From Aurantimonas sp. 22II-16-19i (GTDB taxonomy: Bacteria > Pseudomonadota > Alphaproteobacteria > Rhizobiales > Rhizobiaceae), in contig NZ_AQQS01000033.1 of the NCBI RefSeq assembly GCF_002088275.1, forward strand, positions 1-63,984: 63,984 nucleotides of DNA, in the 5' to 3' direction. Shown in pieces: positions 43,754 through 53,329 of this stretch. The notes under the pieces were generated by a model, which did no database searches, had not been told where the DNA came from, and saw only the letters and a program-made list of their open reading frames with translations. Within the stretch, counting starts at the first letter, position 1; every line of letters starts with the position of its first letter. A program made the position numbers and the translations under genes.

Positions 43754-45118
43754 ATGCCCATCGACACGACGGCCTGGAGCCGCCGCCGAATCCTGAAGAC
43801 CAGTGCGGCACTCGGAGCCGGGCTGGCCATGCCGCACTTCTTCGTGCGCAACGCCTGGTCGCAGGATCAGGTGTTCTGCAACAATCCGACCGGCGGCAAT
43901 GTCGTCCTCGGCTTCAACGTTCCCCAGTCCGGCCCCTATGCCGACGAAGGCGCCGACGAGCTGCGCGCGTTCCAGCTGGCCGTTCAGCACCTCAACGGCG
44001 AAGGCGACGGCGGCCTCGTCAACACGCTGAAGCCGTCCAGCCTCAAGGGCAACGGCATCCTCGGCAAGAAGGTGACCTACGTCACCGGCGACACCCAGAC
44101 CAAGTCGGACGCCGCCAGGGCGTCGGCCAAGCGGATGATCGAATCCGACAAGGTGCTGATGATCTCCGGCGGCTCGTCCTCCGGCGTCGCGGTGGCGGTG
44201 CAGTCGCTGTGCCAGGACATGGGCGTGATGTTCATGGCCGGCCTCACCCACTCCAACGACACCACCGGCAAGGACAAGCGGCGCTACGGCTTCCGCCACT
44301 TCTTCAACGCCTACATGTCCGGCCAGGCGCTGGGTCCGGTGCTGGCCGAGGAATACGGCACCGACCGCAAGGCCTATCACCTGACGGCCGACTACACCTG
44401 GGGCTGGACCCAGGAAGAATCCATCAAGAACGCCACCGAGGGTCTCGGCTGGGAGACGGTGCAGACCGTCCGCACCCCGCTCGGCGCCGGCGACTTCTCG
44501 CAGTATCTGACGCCGGTACTGAATTCCGGCGCCGATGTGCTGATCCTGAACCACTACGGCGGCGACATGGTCAATTCGCTGCGCCAGGCGGTCACCCAGT
44601 TCGACATGAAGTCGAAGGAGGTCGGCGGCAAGCAGTTCGAGATCGTCGTGCCGCTGTTCTCCGAATTGATGGCGCAGGGCGCCGGCGACGCGGTGAAGGG
44701 CATTCTCGGCACCGCCAACTGGGACTGGAAGCTCGACAACGAGGCGACCAAGGTGCTCGCCAAGTCGTTCGGCGAGGCCTATGGCTCGCCGCCCTCGCAG
44801 GCCGCCCACACCTGCTATGTCCAGACGCTGCTCTATGCCAATGCCGTCGAGCAGGCCGGCACCTTCTATCCGCCGGAAGTCATCAAGGCGCTGGAAGGCT
44901 TCGAGTTCGACGGCATGGGGAATGGCCCGACGCTCTACCGGGCGGAGGACCACCAGTGCTTCAAGGACGTGCTCGTGGTGCGCGGCAAGCAGAACCCGAC
45001 CAACCAGTTCGACCTCATGGAGATCGTCAAGATCGTGCCGCGTGACCAGGTCACCTACGATCCGACGATCTTCGGTGGCGATCTCGGCCCTGCAGAGGTC
45101 AAGGGATGCGCCGCCTGA
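43754..45118 (+). CDS. ABC transporter substrate-binding protein, TAT-exported
   Basis: The 454-residue type 1 periplasmic binding protein of the Leu/Ile/Val family has a twin-arginine-type signal (SRRRILKTSAALGAGLAMPHF). The fold is evident in VLGFNVPQSGPYADEGADELRAFQLA, ISGGSSSGVAVAVQSLCQDMGV and ADVLILNHYGGD. Substrate specificity cannot be read directly. Downstream lie two permeases, two ATPases, a SorC-type sugar-responsive regulator and the methylthioribose enzymes MtnK and MtnA, so methylthioribose or a related sugar/nucleoside is a reasonable guess. A GGAGAAGGA site precedes the ATG; an upstream in-frame ATG (43673) adds non-signal residues. Confidence 0.85.
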   Translation: MPIDTTAWSRRRILKTSAALGAGLAMPHFFVRNAWSQDQVFCNNPTGGNVVLGFNVPQSGPYADEGADELRAFQLAVQHLNGEGDGGLVNTLKPSSLKGNGILGKKVTYVTGDTQTKSDAARASAKRMIESDKVLMISGGSSSGVAVAVQSLCQDMGVMFMAGLTHSNDTTGKDKRRYGFRHFFNAYMSGQALGPVLAEEYGTDRKAYHLTADYTWGWTQEESIKNATEGLGWETVQTVRTPLGAGDFSQYLTPVLNSGADVLILNHYGGDMVNSLRQAVTQFDMKSKEVGGKQFEIVVPLFSELMAQGAGDAVKGILGTANWDWKLDNEATKVLAKSFGEAYGSPPSQAAHTCYVQTLLYANAVEQAGTFYPPEVIKALEGFEFDGMGNGPTLYRAEDHQCFKDVLVVRGKQNPTNQFDLMEIVKIVPRDQVTYDPTIFGGDLGPAEVKGCAA

Positions 45119-45404
45119 CAGGCAGCTGAGACAAGCTGCGGGCGGGTGGCGGAGACGCCGCCCGCCTGCTCGATCGCGTGACGGCCCGGGCTTCGGCCGG
45201 GATCGGCGCATCGGCGGGTTCGCGCCACCGGCGCTTCGGCAGGTTCGATGGCCGCTCCCTCCCCGCCGATCGGCGCGGCCAGGGCAGTGCCCGACCGCTG
45301 GCGGAGAAGCCGACTGCCGGCAGAGAAGCGGCAGTCGCGCCCCGCCCGCCCGAACATCGCGCCCGAACATCGCAAAGTCACTGAGACGCTGGCTGGAAGG
45401 CTCC

Positions 45405-46418
45405 ATGGACGCCATCATACTTCAGATCCTGAACGGGCTCGACAAGGGCGGCGCATACGCGCTCATCGCCCTTGGCCTGACCCTGATCTTCGGCACCCTC
45501 GGTGTCGTCAATTTCGCCCATGGCGCCCTGTTCATGCTCGGCGCGTTCTGCTCGGTCACCTTCGCGAAGCTCCTGACGATCTCGGAGCGGGTGCGTGACG
45601 AGAGCGTCACCTTCTTCGCCGCCTACAAGGAAATTCCCTATCTGGAAGTCTGGTACGGCGACACCGGCCGGGCGATCGTCGACTGGGCGGTGCCGCTGTC
45701 GATCCTGCTCGCCGTGCCGGTGATGCTGCTCGTCGGCTTCGCCATGGAGCGCGGGCTGATCCGCTTCTTCTACAAGCGCAGCCACGCCGAACAGATCCTC
45801 GTCACCTTCGGCCTGGCGATCGTCCTCCAGGAGATCGTCAAGTACTTCTTCGGCGCCAATCCGATCCCGCTCACCGCGCCTCCGGCGCTGGCCGGCAGCG
45901 CCGACATCGGCGCGTTCTTCGGCCTGCCCAATATCAGCTATCCGATGTGGCGCATCGTCTATTTCCTGTTCTCCCTCGCCGTCATCGCCGCCGTCTTCGC
46001 CTTCCTGCAGCTGACGACGTTCGGCATGGTGGTGCGCGCCGGCATGGCCGACCGCGAGACGGTCGGGCTCCTCGGCATCAACATCGGCCGCAAGTTCACC
46101 ATCGTCTTCGGCATCGCCTCCGTCGTGGCGGGTCTGGCCGGCGTCATGTACACCCCGATCCTGGCACCGAACTACCATCTCGGCATGGACTTCCTGGTGC
46201 TGTCCTTCGTCGTCGTCGTGGTCGGCGGCATGGGCTCGCTGGTCGGTGCGGTGGTCGCGGGCTTCCTCCTCGGAATCCTGCAGTCCTTCGCCTCGATGAC
46301 CGAGGTCAAGGACATCGTCCCCGGGATCGACCAGATCATCATCTATCTCGTCGCCGTGGTGGTCCTTCTGGTGCGCCCCCGTGGACTGATGGGTCGCCGC
46401 GGCGTGATGGAGTCCTGA
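45405..46418 (+). CDS. Branched-chain-amino-acid-type ABC permease (LivH-like)
   Basis: The 337-residue LivH-type inner-membrane permease has NGLDKGGAYALIALGLTLIFGTLGVVNFAHG at the N-terminus, GMVVRAGMADRETVGLLGINIG as the ATPase-contact loop, and VVVVGGMGSLVGAVVAGFLLG. About eight helices are predicted. It is 286 bp from the binding-protein gene and 3 bp from the second permease gene. GGAAGG precedes the ATG by about 5 nt. Confidence 0.92.
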   Translation: MDAIILQILNGLDKGGAYALIALGLTLIFGTLGVVNFAHGALFMLGAFCSVTFAKLLTISERVRDESVTFFAAYKEIPYLEVWYGDTGRAIVDWAVPLSILLAVPVMLLVGFAMERGLIRFFYKRSHAEQILVTFGLAIVLQEIVKYFFGANPIPLTAPPALAGSADIGAFFGLPNISYPMWRIVYFLFSLAVIAAVFAFLQLTTFGMVVRAGMADRETVGLLGINIGRKFTIVFGIASVVAGLAGVMYTPILAPNYHLGMDFLVLSFVVVVVGGMGSLVGAVVAGFLLGILQSFASMTEVKDIVPGIDQIIIYLVAVVVLLVRPRGLMGRRGVMES

Positions 46419-46421
46419 CCG

Positions 46422-47636
46422 ATGAGCGAGAGCATCCTCACTTCCGACAAGGGCATGGGCCGCAGCCCGGCCGAGAGCCACAGCCCGAAGGGCGACGGCA
46501 TGCGCGGCTTCATGAGTTCGAGCCGCAGCGACTACCTGCTGATCGCCGTCTTCGCGCTGGCGGTCCTGACGATGCCGATCTGGCTGGCCCCGATCGGCGC
46601 CGGCTACCCGGACATCCTGCAGAAATTCGCGATCTTCGGCATCTTCGCACTCGGCTTCAACATCCTCTTCGGCTTCTCCGGCTACCTGTCCTTCGGCCAT
46701 GCCGCCTTCCTCGGCACCGGCTCCTATGCCGCCGTCTGGATGTTCAAGCTCCTGTCCATGAACGCGGTGATCGCGATCGTCTTCGCCATCATCGTCGCAG
46801 GCGTCTTCGCGCTCGCCATCGGCTATGTCAGCCTCCGGCGCTCGGGCATCTACTTCTCGATCCTGACCCTCGCCTTCGCGCAGATGTCCTACAACCTCGC
46901 CTATTCGGTGCTGACGCCGATCACCAACGGCGAGACCGGGCTGCAGGTGTCCCGCTCCGACCCGCGCTACATCGACCAGCTCTTCGGCGTCGACGGCACC
47001 GGCCTCAGGACGCCCGACTTCTTCGGCATCGAGCTGCAGGGCTGGCCGGGCTTCTATTTCTGCGCCATCCTGCTGATCCTCGCCTTCTTCCTGACCCTGC
47101 GGATCCGTAACTCGACCTTCGGCCTGACGCTCTTTGCCATCAAGTCGAACCAGAACCGGATGAACTACACCGGCTTTGCCACCCGCCCCTATCTCCTCGC
47201 CGCCTTCGTGATCTCGGGGATGTATGCCGGCCTCGCCGGCGGCCTCCTCGCCGTCACCGATCCTCTGGCCGGCGCCGACCGCATGCAGTGGACGGCATCG
47301 GGCGAGGTCGTCCTGATGACCATCCTCGGCGGCGTCGGCACGCTGCTCGGCCCGGTCATCGGCGCGGCGGTGATGAAGTATCTCGAGCAGATCTTCTCCT
47401 CCTTCAACGAAGGGGTGCTGCACCGGGCCTTCGACTTCCTGCCCGCCGGCCTGCAGGACTTCATGGTGACGATCATCGCGCCCTTCGTCGGCGACGGCTG
47501 GCACCTGACCCTCGGCCTTCTGTTCATGCTCGTGGTCATCTTCCTGCCGGGCGGGATCATGGAAGGCTTCCGCCGTGTCAGCGGCCGCTTCCGGCGCGAT
47601 CGTGGCGCCGGCACCGCCCCCCATGCCGGCCACTGA
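46422..47636 (+). CDS. Branched-chain-amino-acid-type ABC permease (LivM-like)
   Basis: The 404-residue LivM-type permease has [47 protein letters not shown] as the coupling-loop region, and [22 protein letters not shown] roughly 40-residue hydrophilic N-terminus precedes the first helix. It is the second permease half of the importer. Confidence 0.92.
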   Translation: MSESILTSDKGMGRSPAESHSPKGDGMRGFMSSSRSDYLLIAVFALAVLTMPIWLAPIGAGYPDILQKFAIFGIFALGFNILFGFSGYLSFGHAAFLGTGSYAAVWMFKLLSMNAVIAIVFAIIVAGVFALAIGYVSLRRSGIYFSILTLAFAQMSYNLAYSVLTPITNGETGLQVSRSDPRYIDQLFGVDGTGLRTPDFFGIELQGWPGFYFCAILLILAFFLTLRIRNSTFGLTLFAIKSNQNRMNYTGFATRPYLLAAFVISGMYAGLAGGLLAVTDPLAGADRMQWTASGEVVLMTILGGVGTLLGPVIGAAVMKYLEQIFSSFNEGVLHRAFDFLPAGLQDFMVTIIAPFVGDGWHLTLGLLFMLVVIFLPGGIMEGFRRVSGRFRRDRGAGTAPHAGH

Positions 47637-47649
47637 GGACAAGGACTCC

Positions 47650-48411
47650 ATGACCAGCGAAATTCTCTCGATCAGGGGCGTGTCGAAACGCTTCGGCGGC
47701 CTGCGCGCGCTCGACGACGTCAATCTCAACGTCCGCCAGGGCAGCGTCCACGCGATCATCGGGCCGAACGGCGCCGGCAAGTCGACGCTGCTCAACTGCC
47801 TCGTCGGCCGCATCATTCCGGACGAGGGATCGGTGACCTTCGACGGCGGCTCGCTGCTCGGCCACAAGCCGCACCAGATCAATCAGGCCGGCATCGCCCG
47901 GGTGTTCCAGACGCCGGAGGTCTTCGGCGAGCTGACGGTGGCCGAGAACGTCATGATCCCGGCCTTCGCCAAGCACGACGGCGCCTTCCGGATCAATGCC
48001 TGGGCACGGGCCCGCGAACGCGGGGCGGTGCGCGAGGAGGCCGAGCACATCCTCGACGACCTCAATCTCTGGGACCAGCGCGACCAGATCGTCAATTCCA
48101 TGTCGCGCGGCGACAAGCGGCGGCTCGAACTCGCCATGTGCCTCGTCCAACATCCCAAGCTCCTGCTGCTCGACGAGCCGACGGCGGGCATGTCGCGCGC
48201 CGACACCAACAACACCGTCGACCTGTTGAAGAAGATCGCCGAGCGCGGCATCACCAAGGTGATCATCGAGCACGACATGCACGTGGTCTTCTCGCTCGCC
48301 GAGACGGTCTCCGTGATGGCCCAGGGCACGGTGATCGCCGAAGGCTCGCCGGAGGAGATCAAGGCCAGCGAAAAGGTCCAGGAAGCCTATCTCGGGGGAG
48401 CCCACCTATGA
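47650..48411 (+). CDS. ABC transporter ATP-binding protein (LivG-like)
   Basis: The 253-residue ATPase has Walker A GPNGAGKST, a degenerate signature MSRGDKRRLE instead of LSGGQ, Walker B LLLLDEPTAGM and switch His in IIEHDMHVV. It is similar to the LivG/UrtD subgroup, which keeps the NxxDxxRRxLE-like substitution. It overlaps the second ATPase gene by 4 bases (ATGA). Confidence 0.9.
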   Translation: MTSEILSIRGVSKRFGGLRALDDVNLNVRQGSVHAIIGPNGAGKSTLLNCLVGRIIPDEGSVTFDGGSLLGHKPHQINQAGIARVFQTPEVFGELTVAENVMIPAFAKHDGAFRINAWARARERGAVREEAEHILDDLNLWDQRDQIVNSMSRGDKRRLELAMCLVQHPKLLLLDEPTAGMSRADTNNTVDLLKKIAERGITKVIIEHDMHVVFSLAETVSVMAQGTVIAEGSPEEIKASEKVQEAYLGGAHL

Positions 48412-49178
48412 GCCAGACACTTCCCCGCCCCTCCGTTCCGGCCGCCGGCACGCCGCATGTCGCGGCCGAGGCGCGGCCGTTCTTCTCGGCGAAGGACATG
48501 CACGCCTATTACGGCGAGAGCTACATCGTCCAGGGCGTCTCCTTCGACGTCCGCCACGGCGAGATCCTGGCCCTTCTCGGACGCAACGGCGCCGGCAAGA
48601 CCTCGACGCTGCGCACCATCGCCAGGGCCGGCTCGCCGGAGCTGAAGCGCGGCGAGATCTGGCTGGACGGCGAGGCGCTGCACGAGATGCAGTCGTATCA
48701 GGCGGCCCGGGCCGGCGTGCAGCTGGTTCCAGAAGACCGGCGGATCATCGCCGGGCTGACCGTCGAGGAAAACCTCAAGCTCGCCCAGATTGAGAAGCCC
48801 ATCGGCTGGGATCTCGACCGCATCTACGGCCACTTCCCGCGCCTCGCCGAACGCCGGAAGCAGGAAGGCACCACCATGTCCGGCGGCGAGCAGCAGATGC
48901 TGGCCGTGGCGAGGGCCCTCGCCCGCGAGGTCAAGCTGCTGCTTCTCGACGAGCCCTACGAGGGTCTGGCTCCAGTCATCGTCAAGGAGATCGAGAAGAT
49001 CCTCGAGGAGATCAAGGAGATCGGCATCACCACGATCCTGGTCGAGCAGAACGCGATCGCCGCCCTGCATCTCGCCGACCGGGCGCTGATTCTCGACATG
49101 GGCGAAGTGGTCTTCGACGGATCGGCCAAGGAGATCATCGACAACAAGGAACTGCGAATGCAGTATCTCGCCGTCTGA
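48408..49178 (+). CDS. ABC transporter ATP-binding protein (LivF-like)
   Basis: The 256-residue ATPase has Walker A GRNGAGKTS, signature MSGGEQQML, Walker B LLLLDEPYEGLAP and the EQNAIAALHLADR segment usual in LivF-type subunits. A short hydrophilic N-terminal extension (residues 1-25) precedes the domain. It closes the importer operon, and the regulator gene follows 144 bp later on the same strand. Confidence 0.92.
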   Translation: MSQTLPRPSVPAAGTPHVAAEARPFFSAKDMHAYYGESYIVQGVSFDVRHGEILALLGRNGAGKTSTLRTIARAGSPELKRGEIWLDGEALHEMQSYQAARAGVQLVPEDRRIIAGLTVEENLKLAQIEKPIGWDLDRIYGHFPRLAERRKQEGTTMSGGEQQMLAVARALAREVKLLLLDEPYEGLAPVIVKEIEKILEEIKEIGITTILVEQNAIAALHLADRALILDMGEVVFDGSAKEIIDNKELRMQYLAV

Positions 49179-49277
49179 GAATATATCGCATCCCTGTTCT
49201 TCGAGCCTTTCGTCGACGATGATCGATATATTGCCCGTTTCTGCTGCATTCGGCCTTGCGTGACACCGCTTGTCGTG

Positions 49278-49303
49278 TTGCATGATGAAAAGATCATCCG
49301 CAA
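49278..49303. promoter_or_regulatory. Inverted repeat before the SorC-type gene
   Basis: TTGCATGATGA and TCATCCGCAA form an imperfect dyad around a central AAAGA, 20 bp before the regulator's start codon. The surroundings are AT-richer. It is a candidate autoregulatory operator. No second copy was found by eye ahead of the transporter or mtnK. Confidence 0.4.
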
Positions 49304-49322
49304 GCGAAATACCGAATCGAAC

Positions 49323-50288
49323 ATGCGCGCAGTCGACGACCCGGTTCGCCGAACCCGTGGCAGGCCGGTGGAGGACAACGTCCTCGAAGCGGCCTGGCTC
49401 TACTATGTCGAGGAGTGGAACCAGAGCGAGATCGCCGAGCGGCTGGCAGTCTCCAGGGCCACCGTGGTCAACTACCTGCAGCAGGCCCGCGAACAGGGCC
49501 ACGTCGAACTGCGGGTGGACCCGGTGGTGTTCAACCGCCAGCGGCTTTCGAGCGCGCTGCGAGAGCGTTTCGGCCTCGCCTCGGCGCTGGTCGTTCCGGG
49601 CTCGACCTTCTCGATGACGTCCGTCGCGCGGGCCGCCGCCCGCTACTTCCCGGACCTTCTCGAGCCCGGCGACGTCCTCGGCATCTCGTGGGGCGAGACG
49701 ATCTACCAGATGGCCGAGCAGATGCTGCCGCGCGCCATTCCCGACCTCACGGTGGTGCAGATGGTCGGCTCGATGCCGAGCCCCTACATCTTCACTTCCG
49801 AGAGCTGCTCGACCAACGTCGCCCTGAAACTCGCCGGCCGGGTGGTCAACCTCTATGCCCCGGCGGCCTTGTCGTCGCCCGAGGCCGCGGCCATCCTGCG
49901 GGGCGAGCCGCTCATCCGCCGGCACTTCGCGCTGCTGGACACGATGCGCAAGGCGATCTTCGCGGTGGGCTCGATGGGCGCCGACAGCCATGTCGTCAGA
50001 TCCGGCATCGCCACCCCCGAAGAGGTGGCGCGCTATGGCGAGATGGGCGCGGTGGGGGTTCTCTGCGGCCGCTTCATCGATCGGCAAGGCCGGCATGTCG
50101 AGGGTCCGATCGATGCGCGGATGATCGGCATCACCCCGGACAGGCTGGCCGGCCTTGCCGCCGGCATCCTCGTCGCATCGGGCCTCGACCGGATCCAGGC
50201 GATGCGCGGCGCGATGCTCGCCGGCTATGCCGACCATCTCGTCACCGACGAGCCGACGGCGCAGGCCCTCATCGACCTCGGCGATTGA
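49323..50288 (+). CDS. SorC/DeoR-type sugar-binding transcriptional regulator
   Basis: The 321-residue protein has an N-terminal helix-turn-helix (LYYVEEWNQSEIAERLAVSRATVVNYLQQAREQGHV) and a C-terminal SorC sugar-phosphate-binding domain (GISWGETIYQMAEQML; VGSMGADSHVVRSGIA; GVLCGRFIDRQGR). Regulators of this type respond to phosphorylated sugars. Lying between the importer operon and mtnA, it probably controls both, with methylthioribose-1-phosphate or a similar compound as the effector (inference). The ATG at 49323 is preferred over the longer frame. Confidence 0.88.
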   Translation: MRAVDDPVRRTRGRPVEDNVLEAAWLYYVEEWNQSEIAERLAVSRATVVNYLQQAREQGHVELRVDPVVFNRQRLSSALRERFGLASALVVPGSTFSMTSVARAAARYFPDLLEPGDVLGISWGETIYQMAEQMLPRAIPDLTVVQMVGSMPSPYIFTSESCSTNVALKLAGRVVNLYAPAALSSPEAAAILRGEPLIRRHFALLDTMRKAIFAVGSMGADSHVVRSGIATPEEVARYGEMGAVGVLCGRFIDRQGRHVEGPIDARMIGITPDRLAGLAAGILVASGLDRIQAMRGAMLAGYADHLVTDEPTAQALIDLGD

Positions 50289-50332
50289 CGACTGCCCTCA
50301 AGGCAGATCCCTTGCGCGCCGTCGCGCGGCCT

Positions 50333-51433
50333 TCACGCACGCAGACGCGCATGCTCCGGGAACAGGCCGGCGAGCCCCACCTCGCTCGCCTCGCAGACGC
50401 CGCGCTCGGTGATCAGCCCGGTGACGAGCCGGGCCGGCGTCACGTCGAAGGCGTAATTGGCGACCGGCGTCGTCTCCGGCGCGATGCGCACCCGCTCGAT
50501 CACGCCGCGATCACTCATCCCGGCGACATGGGAGACTTCCTCGCCGCCGCGCTCCTCGATCGGGATCTCGGCGATCCCGTCCCGCACCGTCCAGTCGATG
50601 GTCGAGGACGGCAGCGCGGCATAGAAGGGCACGCCGTTGTCCCGGGCCGCCAGCGCCTTCAGATAGGTGCCGATCTTGTTGCAGACGTCGCCCCGCGCAG
50701 TGGTCCGGTCGGTGCCGACGATGCAGATGTCGACCATGCCGTGCTGCATCAGGTGGCCGCCGACATTGTCGACGACGAGGGTGTGGGGGACGCCGTGATT
50801 GCCGAGTTCCCAGGCGGTCAGCCCGGCGCCCTGATTGCGCGGCCGCGTCTCGTCGACATAGACGTGGACCGGAATGCCGCTGTCGTGGGCAAGGTAGATC
50901 GGCGCGGTCGCCGTGCCCCAGTCGACAGTGGCGAGCCAGCCGGCGTTGCAATGGGTGAGGACGTTGACCGGCTCGCCGGGCCGCTTGCGCCGGGCGATCG
51001 CCTCGATCAGCGCGAGGCCGGCCTCGCCGATCCGGCGATTGGTGGCGACGTCGTCGTCGCAGATCTCGCCCGCAAAGGCCCAGGCCGCGGCGGCGCGGTC
51101 GCCGGGCGTGAGCTTGCCGATCCTGCCGCGGACGGCATCCAGCGCCCAGCGCAGGTTGATCGCCGTCGGCCGCGTGGCATGGAGGGTGTCGTAGGCCCGC
51201 GCCAGAGCGTCGTCCGAAGCGTCCGCGGCAAGCGCCAGCGCCATGCCGTAGGCCGCCGTCGCGCCGATCAGCGGCGCGCCGCGCACCCACATCCCGGCGA
51301 TCGCCCGGGCCGCCTCGTCGAGGTTCGTCAGATGGACGATCTCCAGCGCGTGGGGCAGCCGGGTCTGGTCGATGATCGCGACGGCGTCCCCCTCCGCCCA
51401 GATGGACCGGAAGTCGCGGTCGCCGATCTTCAT
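50333..51433 (-). CDS. mtnA: Methylthioribose-1-phosphate isomerase MtnA
   Basis: The 366-residue protein converts methylthioribose-1-phosphate to methylthioribulose-1-phosphate in methionine salvage. It has the eIF2B-alpha-like fold with [15 protein letters not shown] near the N-terminus, the catalytic Cys in [28 protein letters not shown] and the catalytic Asp in [14 protein letters not shown]. It overlaps mtnK by 4 bases and is transcribed convergently with the SorC-type gene. No mtnB, mtnC or mtnD lies in the window. Confidence 0.95.
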   Translation of the reverse strand: MKIGDRDFRSIWAEGDAVAIIDQTRLPHALEIVHLTNLDEAARAIAGMWVRGAPLIGATAAYGMALALAADASDDALARAYDTLHATRPTAINLRWALDAVRGRIGKLTPGDRAAAAWAFAGEICDDDVATNRRIGEAGLALIEAIARRKRPGEPVNVLTHCNAGWLATVDWGTATAPIYLAHDSGIPVHVYVDETRPRNQGAGLTAWELGNHGVPHTLVVDNVGGHLMQHGMVDICIVGTDRTTARGDVCNKIGTYLKALAARDNGVPFYAALPSSTIDWTVRDGIAEIPIEERGGEEVSHVAGMSDRGVIERVRIAPETTPVANYAFDVTPARLVTGLITERGVCEASEVGLAGLFPEHARLRA

Positions 51434-52731
51434 GTCAGGTTCCTCTCGCGGCGGATCGAACGGGCGATGCAGCTCAATCCATAGATGTCGCCGAAGGTGG
51501 TGCGGTTGACGAGCAGTTCGCGCCCCATCAGCAGCGCCCTCGCCTCGCAGCCCGCCCGCTTGCCGGGATCGGCGATCGCCTCCATGTCCTCGACATGGGC
51601 GAGACCGACCAGCCGCCGAACCATCTTGGCACCGGCAAAGCCCACCGCATCGTCGAACACCGTCTTGAGGAAGCGATGCAGCCCCACCGTCGAGCCGGTC
51701 TTGTCACCGAGATCCTCGAACACCGCGCGGGAATAGAGAATGCCGCTGCGCTCCTCGCGCCAGAGGCGGGCGAAGCTTTCGGCAAAGACCGACCAGAGGC
51801 TCTCGGCCGTCTCGAGCAGCCATTCGCCGCCGTCGATCCGCCCGTCCGGATCGTCGCCGTAGCCCTCCTGGGCAAAGTAGGCGAGGTAGAGATTGGCGAT
51901 CAGCGATCCGATATCGAACCCCATGGGTCCGTAGAAGGCGAATTCGGGATCGATGACGCGGGTGTCGGTCGGCGTCACCATGACCGAGCCGGTGTGGAGA
52001 TCGCCGTGCAGCAGCGCCTCGCTCTTGGTGGTGAAGCGGTAGAGCATCTCCTGCGCGCCGATCTTCGCGGCCCGGTCGGTGCGAAGCGCCAGCGCCGGCC
52101 CGTCGAGCTGCGGACGCGTCCAGCGATTCAGCGGCGCGTCGAAATAGGGCTCGGTGAAGACGAGCTTCTCGGTGATGGCGCACATCGACACATTGCCGGC
52201 GAACAAGGCCATGTCGGCCTTCTTCCTCGCGGTCGGCAGATGGAAGTCGGAGCTGCGGAACAGGGTCTCGGCGAGAAACACGCCGAGATGCTCGGCCAGA
52301 TGCTTGAACCTTCGGCCGGCGATCAGCTCCTTGCGCAGGATCACGTGGGGGCTCAGATACTCCATGACGATCAGGGCGTTGACAGGATCGAAGCGGAACA
52401 GCTGGGGCAGCCGCTTCGGCTGGACCGCCGCCTGCCTTTCGAGGGCATTCCATTCGAAGAAGGCACGATCGAGCGGCAGGGGCCAGCTGTCGCCCACCAG
52501 CCTGACATAGGGCAGCGCCTGCTTGACCACGACGGCGCCGCCCGGCCCCTCGACGACGAAGACGAGGTTGAGGTTGCCGTCCCCGACCTCCCGGGCGCTC
52601 AGCTGCTCGACCCTCGACGTTCCGAGCCTTGCAGCGATCTCCTTCACCCCGATGACATAAGTCTTGACGCTCTCCACGTCGAAGGCTCGATAACTATGCC
52701 CTCCGACCAAGGTGCCCTCGCTCGCCCTCAT
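51430..52731 (-). CDS. mtnK: Methylthioribose kinase MtnK
   Basis: The 433-residue protein phosphorylates methylthioribose. Family features are the nucleotide-binding [14 protein letters not shown] and [11 protein letters not shown], the catalytic loop [13 protein letters not shown], and the metal site [17 protein letters not shown]. The ATG at 52731 has an AAGG site; a longer frame to 52995 is not supported by homology. MtnK and MtnA form a two-gene operon transcribed towards the regulator and importer. Confidence 0.94.
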   Translation of the reverse strand: MRASEGTLVGGHSYRAFDVESVKTYVIGVKEIAARLGTSRVEQLSAREVGDGNLNLVFVVEGPGGAVVVKQALPYVRLVGDSWPLPLDRAFFEWNALERQAAVQPKRLPQLFRFDPVNALIVMEYLSPHVILRKELIAGRRFKHLAEHLGVFLAETLFRSSDFHLPTARKKADMALFAGNVSMCAITEKLVFTEPYFDAPLNRWTRPQLDGPALALRTDRAAKIGAQEMLYRFTTKSEALLHGDLHTGSVMVTPTDTRVIDPEFAFYGPMGFDIGSLIANLYLAYFAQEGYGDDPDGRIDGGEWLLETAESLWSVFAESFARLWREERSGILYSRAVFEDLGDKTGSTVGLHRFLKTVFDDAVGFAGAKMVRRLVGLAHVEDMEAIADPGKRAGCEARALLMGRELLVNRTTFGDIYGLSCIARSIRRERNLT

Positions 52732-53329
52732 GCCCTTGAAGCCTCCCGCTTCCTTGCAGAACCATTCCGCTCCATGAGCACATCCTGCCCGTGCCCCGTC
52801 TATAGGGCTTACGTCGCATCGTGGGATTGTCAATCGCTCGACGCGGCGTGAACCGGCGCCGACCGCCGCGCGGAAGGAAGCAAGAGACCGTCCGGCGGCG
52901 AGAGCTTGCGCGATGTGGCGGAGGGCGGCTGCAGAACTCCGGCGGTGCGGCGGGCGAGATCTGCCGCACACCCTGCCCGGAGGGGCCGCGGGCAACGGCT
53001 TGAATGGCAGTCGAGGGACACACCTCTCGGCAGACTATTCCGACGGCACCTGGCAGCAACCGACGAACGGCTGGCAGACTGACGGAAAAGTCGCTGGCGC
53101 TCGGCTCGTGCGGATGCTTCACTCGTTTCGGTTGAGGAAGCAACGTCGTCTTCGATGGGCCGGTGCTGGTGTGGCAGCGTGACCCGCCGGTTCGGCAAGG
53201 CCGCAAGAGCGGGTGACGGCCTCAGGGCCGCTGCGGCCGTCCGGCCACCGGCACACGGGGATCCGGCCGAGCCGTGCGGCCTGCATGTGAGGCGTGTGCA
53301 GCGGGGGCTGCCAGTGGGGGAGTGTCGCC
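52732..53329. other. Divergent promoter region of mtnK and the sulfatase gene
   Basis: About 600 bases without a credible gene. The promoter of mtnKA should lie near 52790-52860 on the minus strand. Short frames on both strands have poor composition. No SorC-like dyad similar to the one at 49278 was found. Confidence 0.45.

Noticed and set aside
45378-47882. Minus-strand frame of 834 residues over the permease genes
   Set aside because: It is antisense to two clear permeases and is His/Asp/Glu/Arg-rich without any fold. It arises from GC-rich codon positions.
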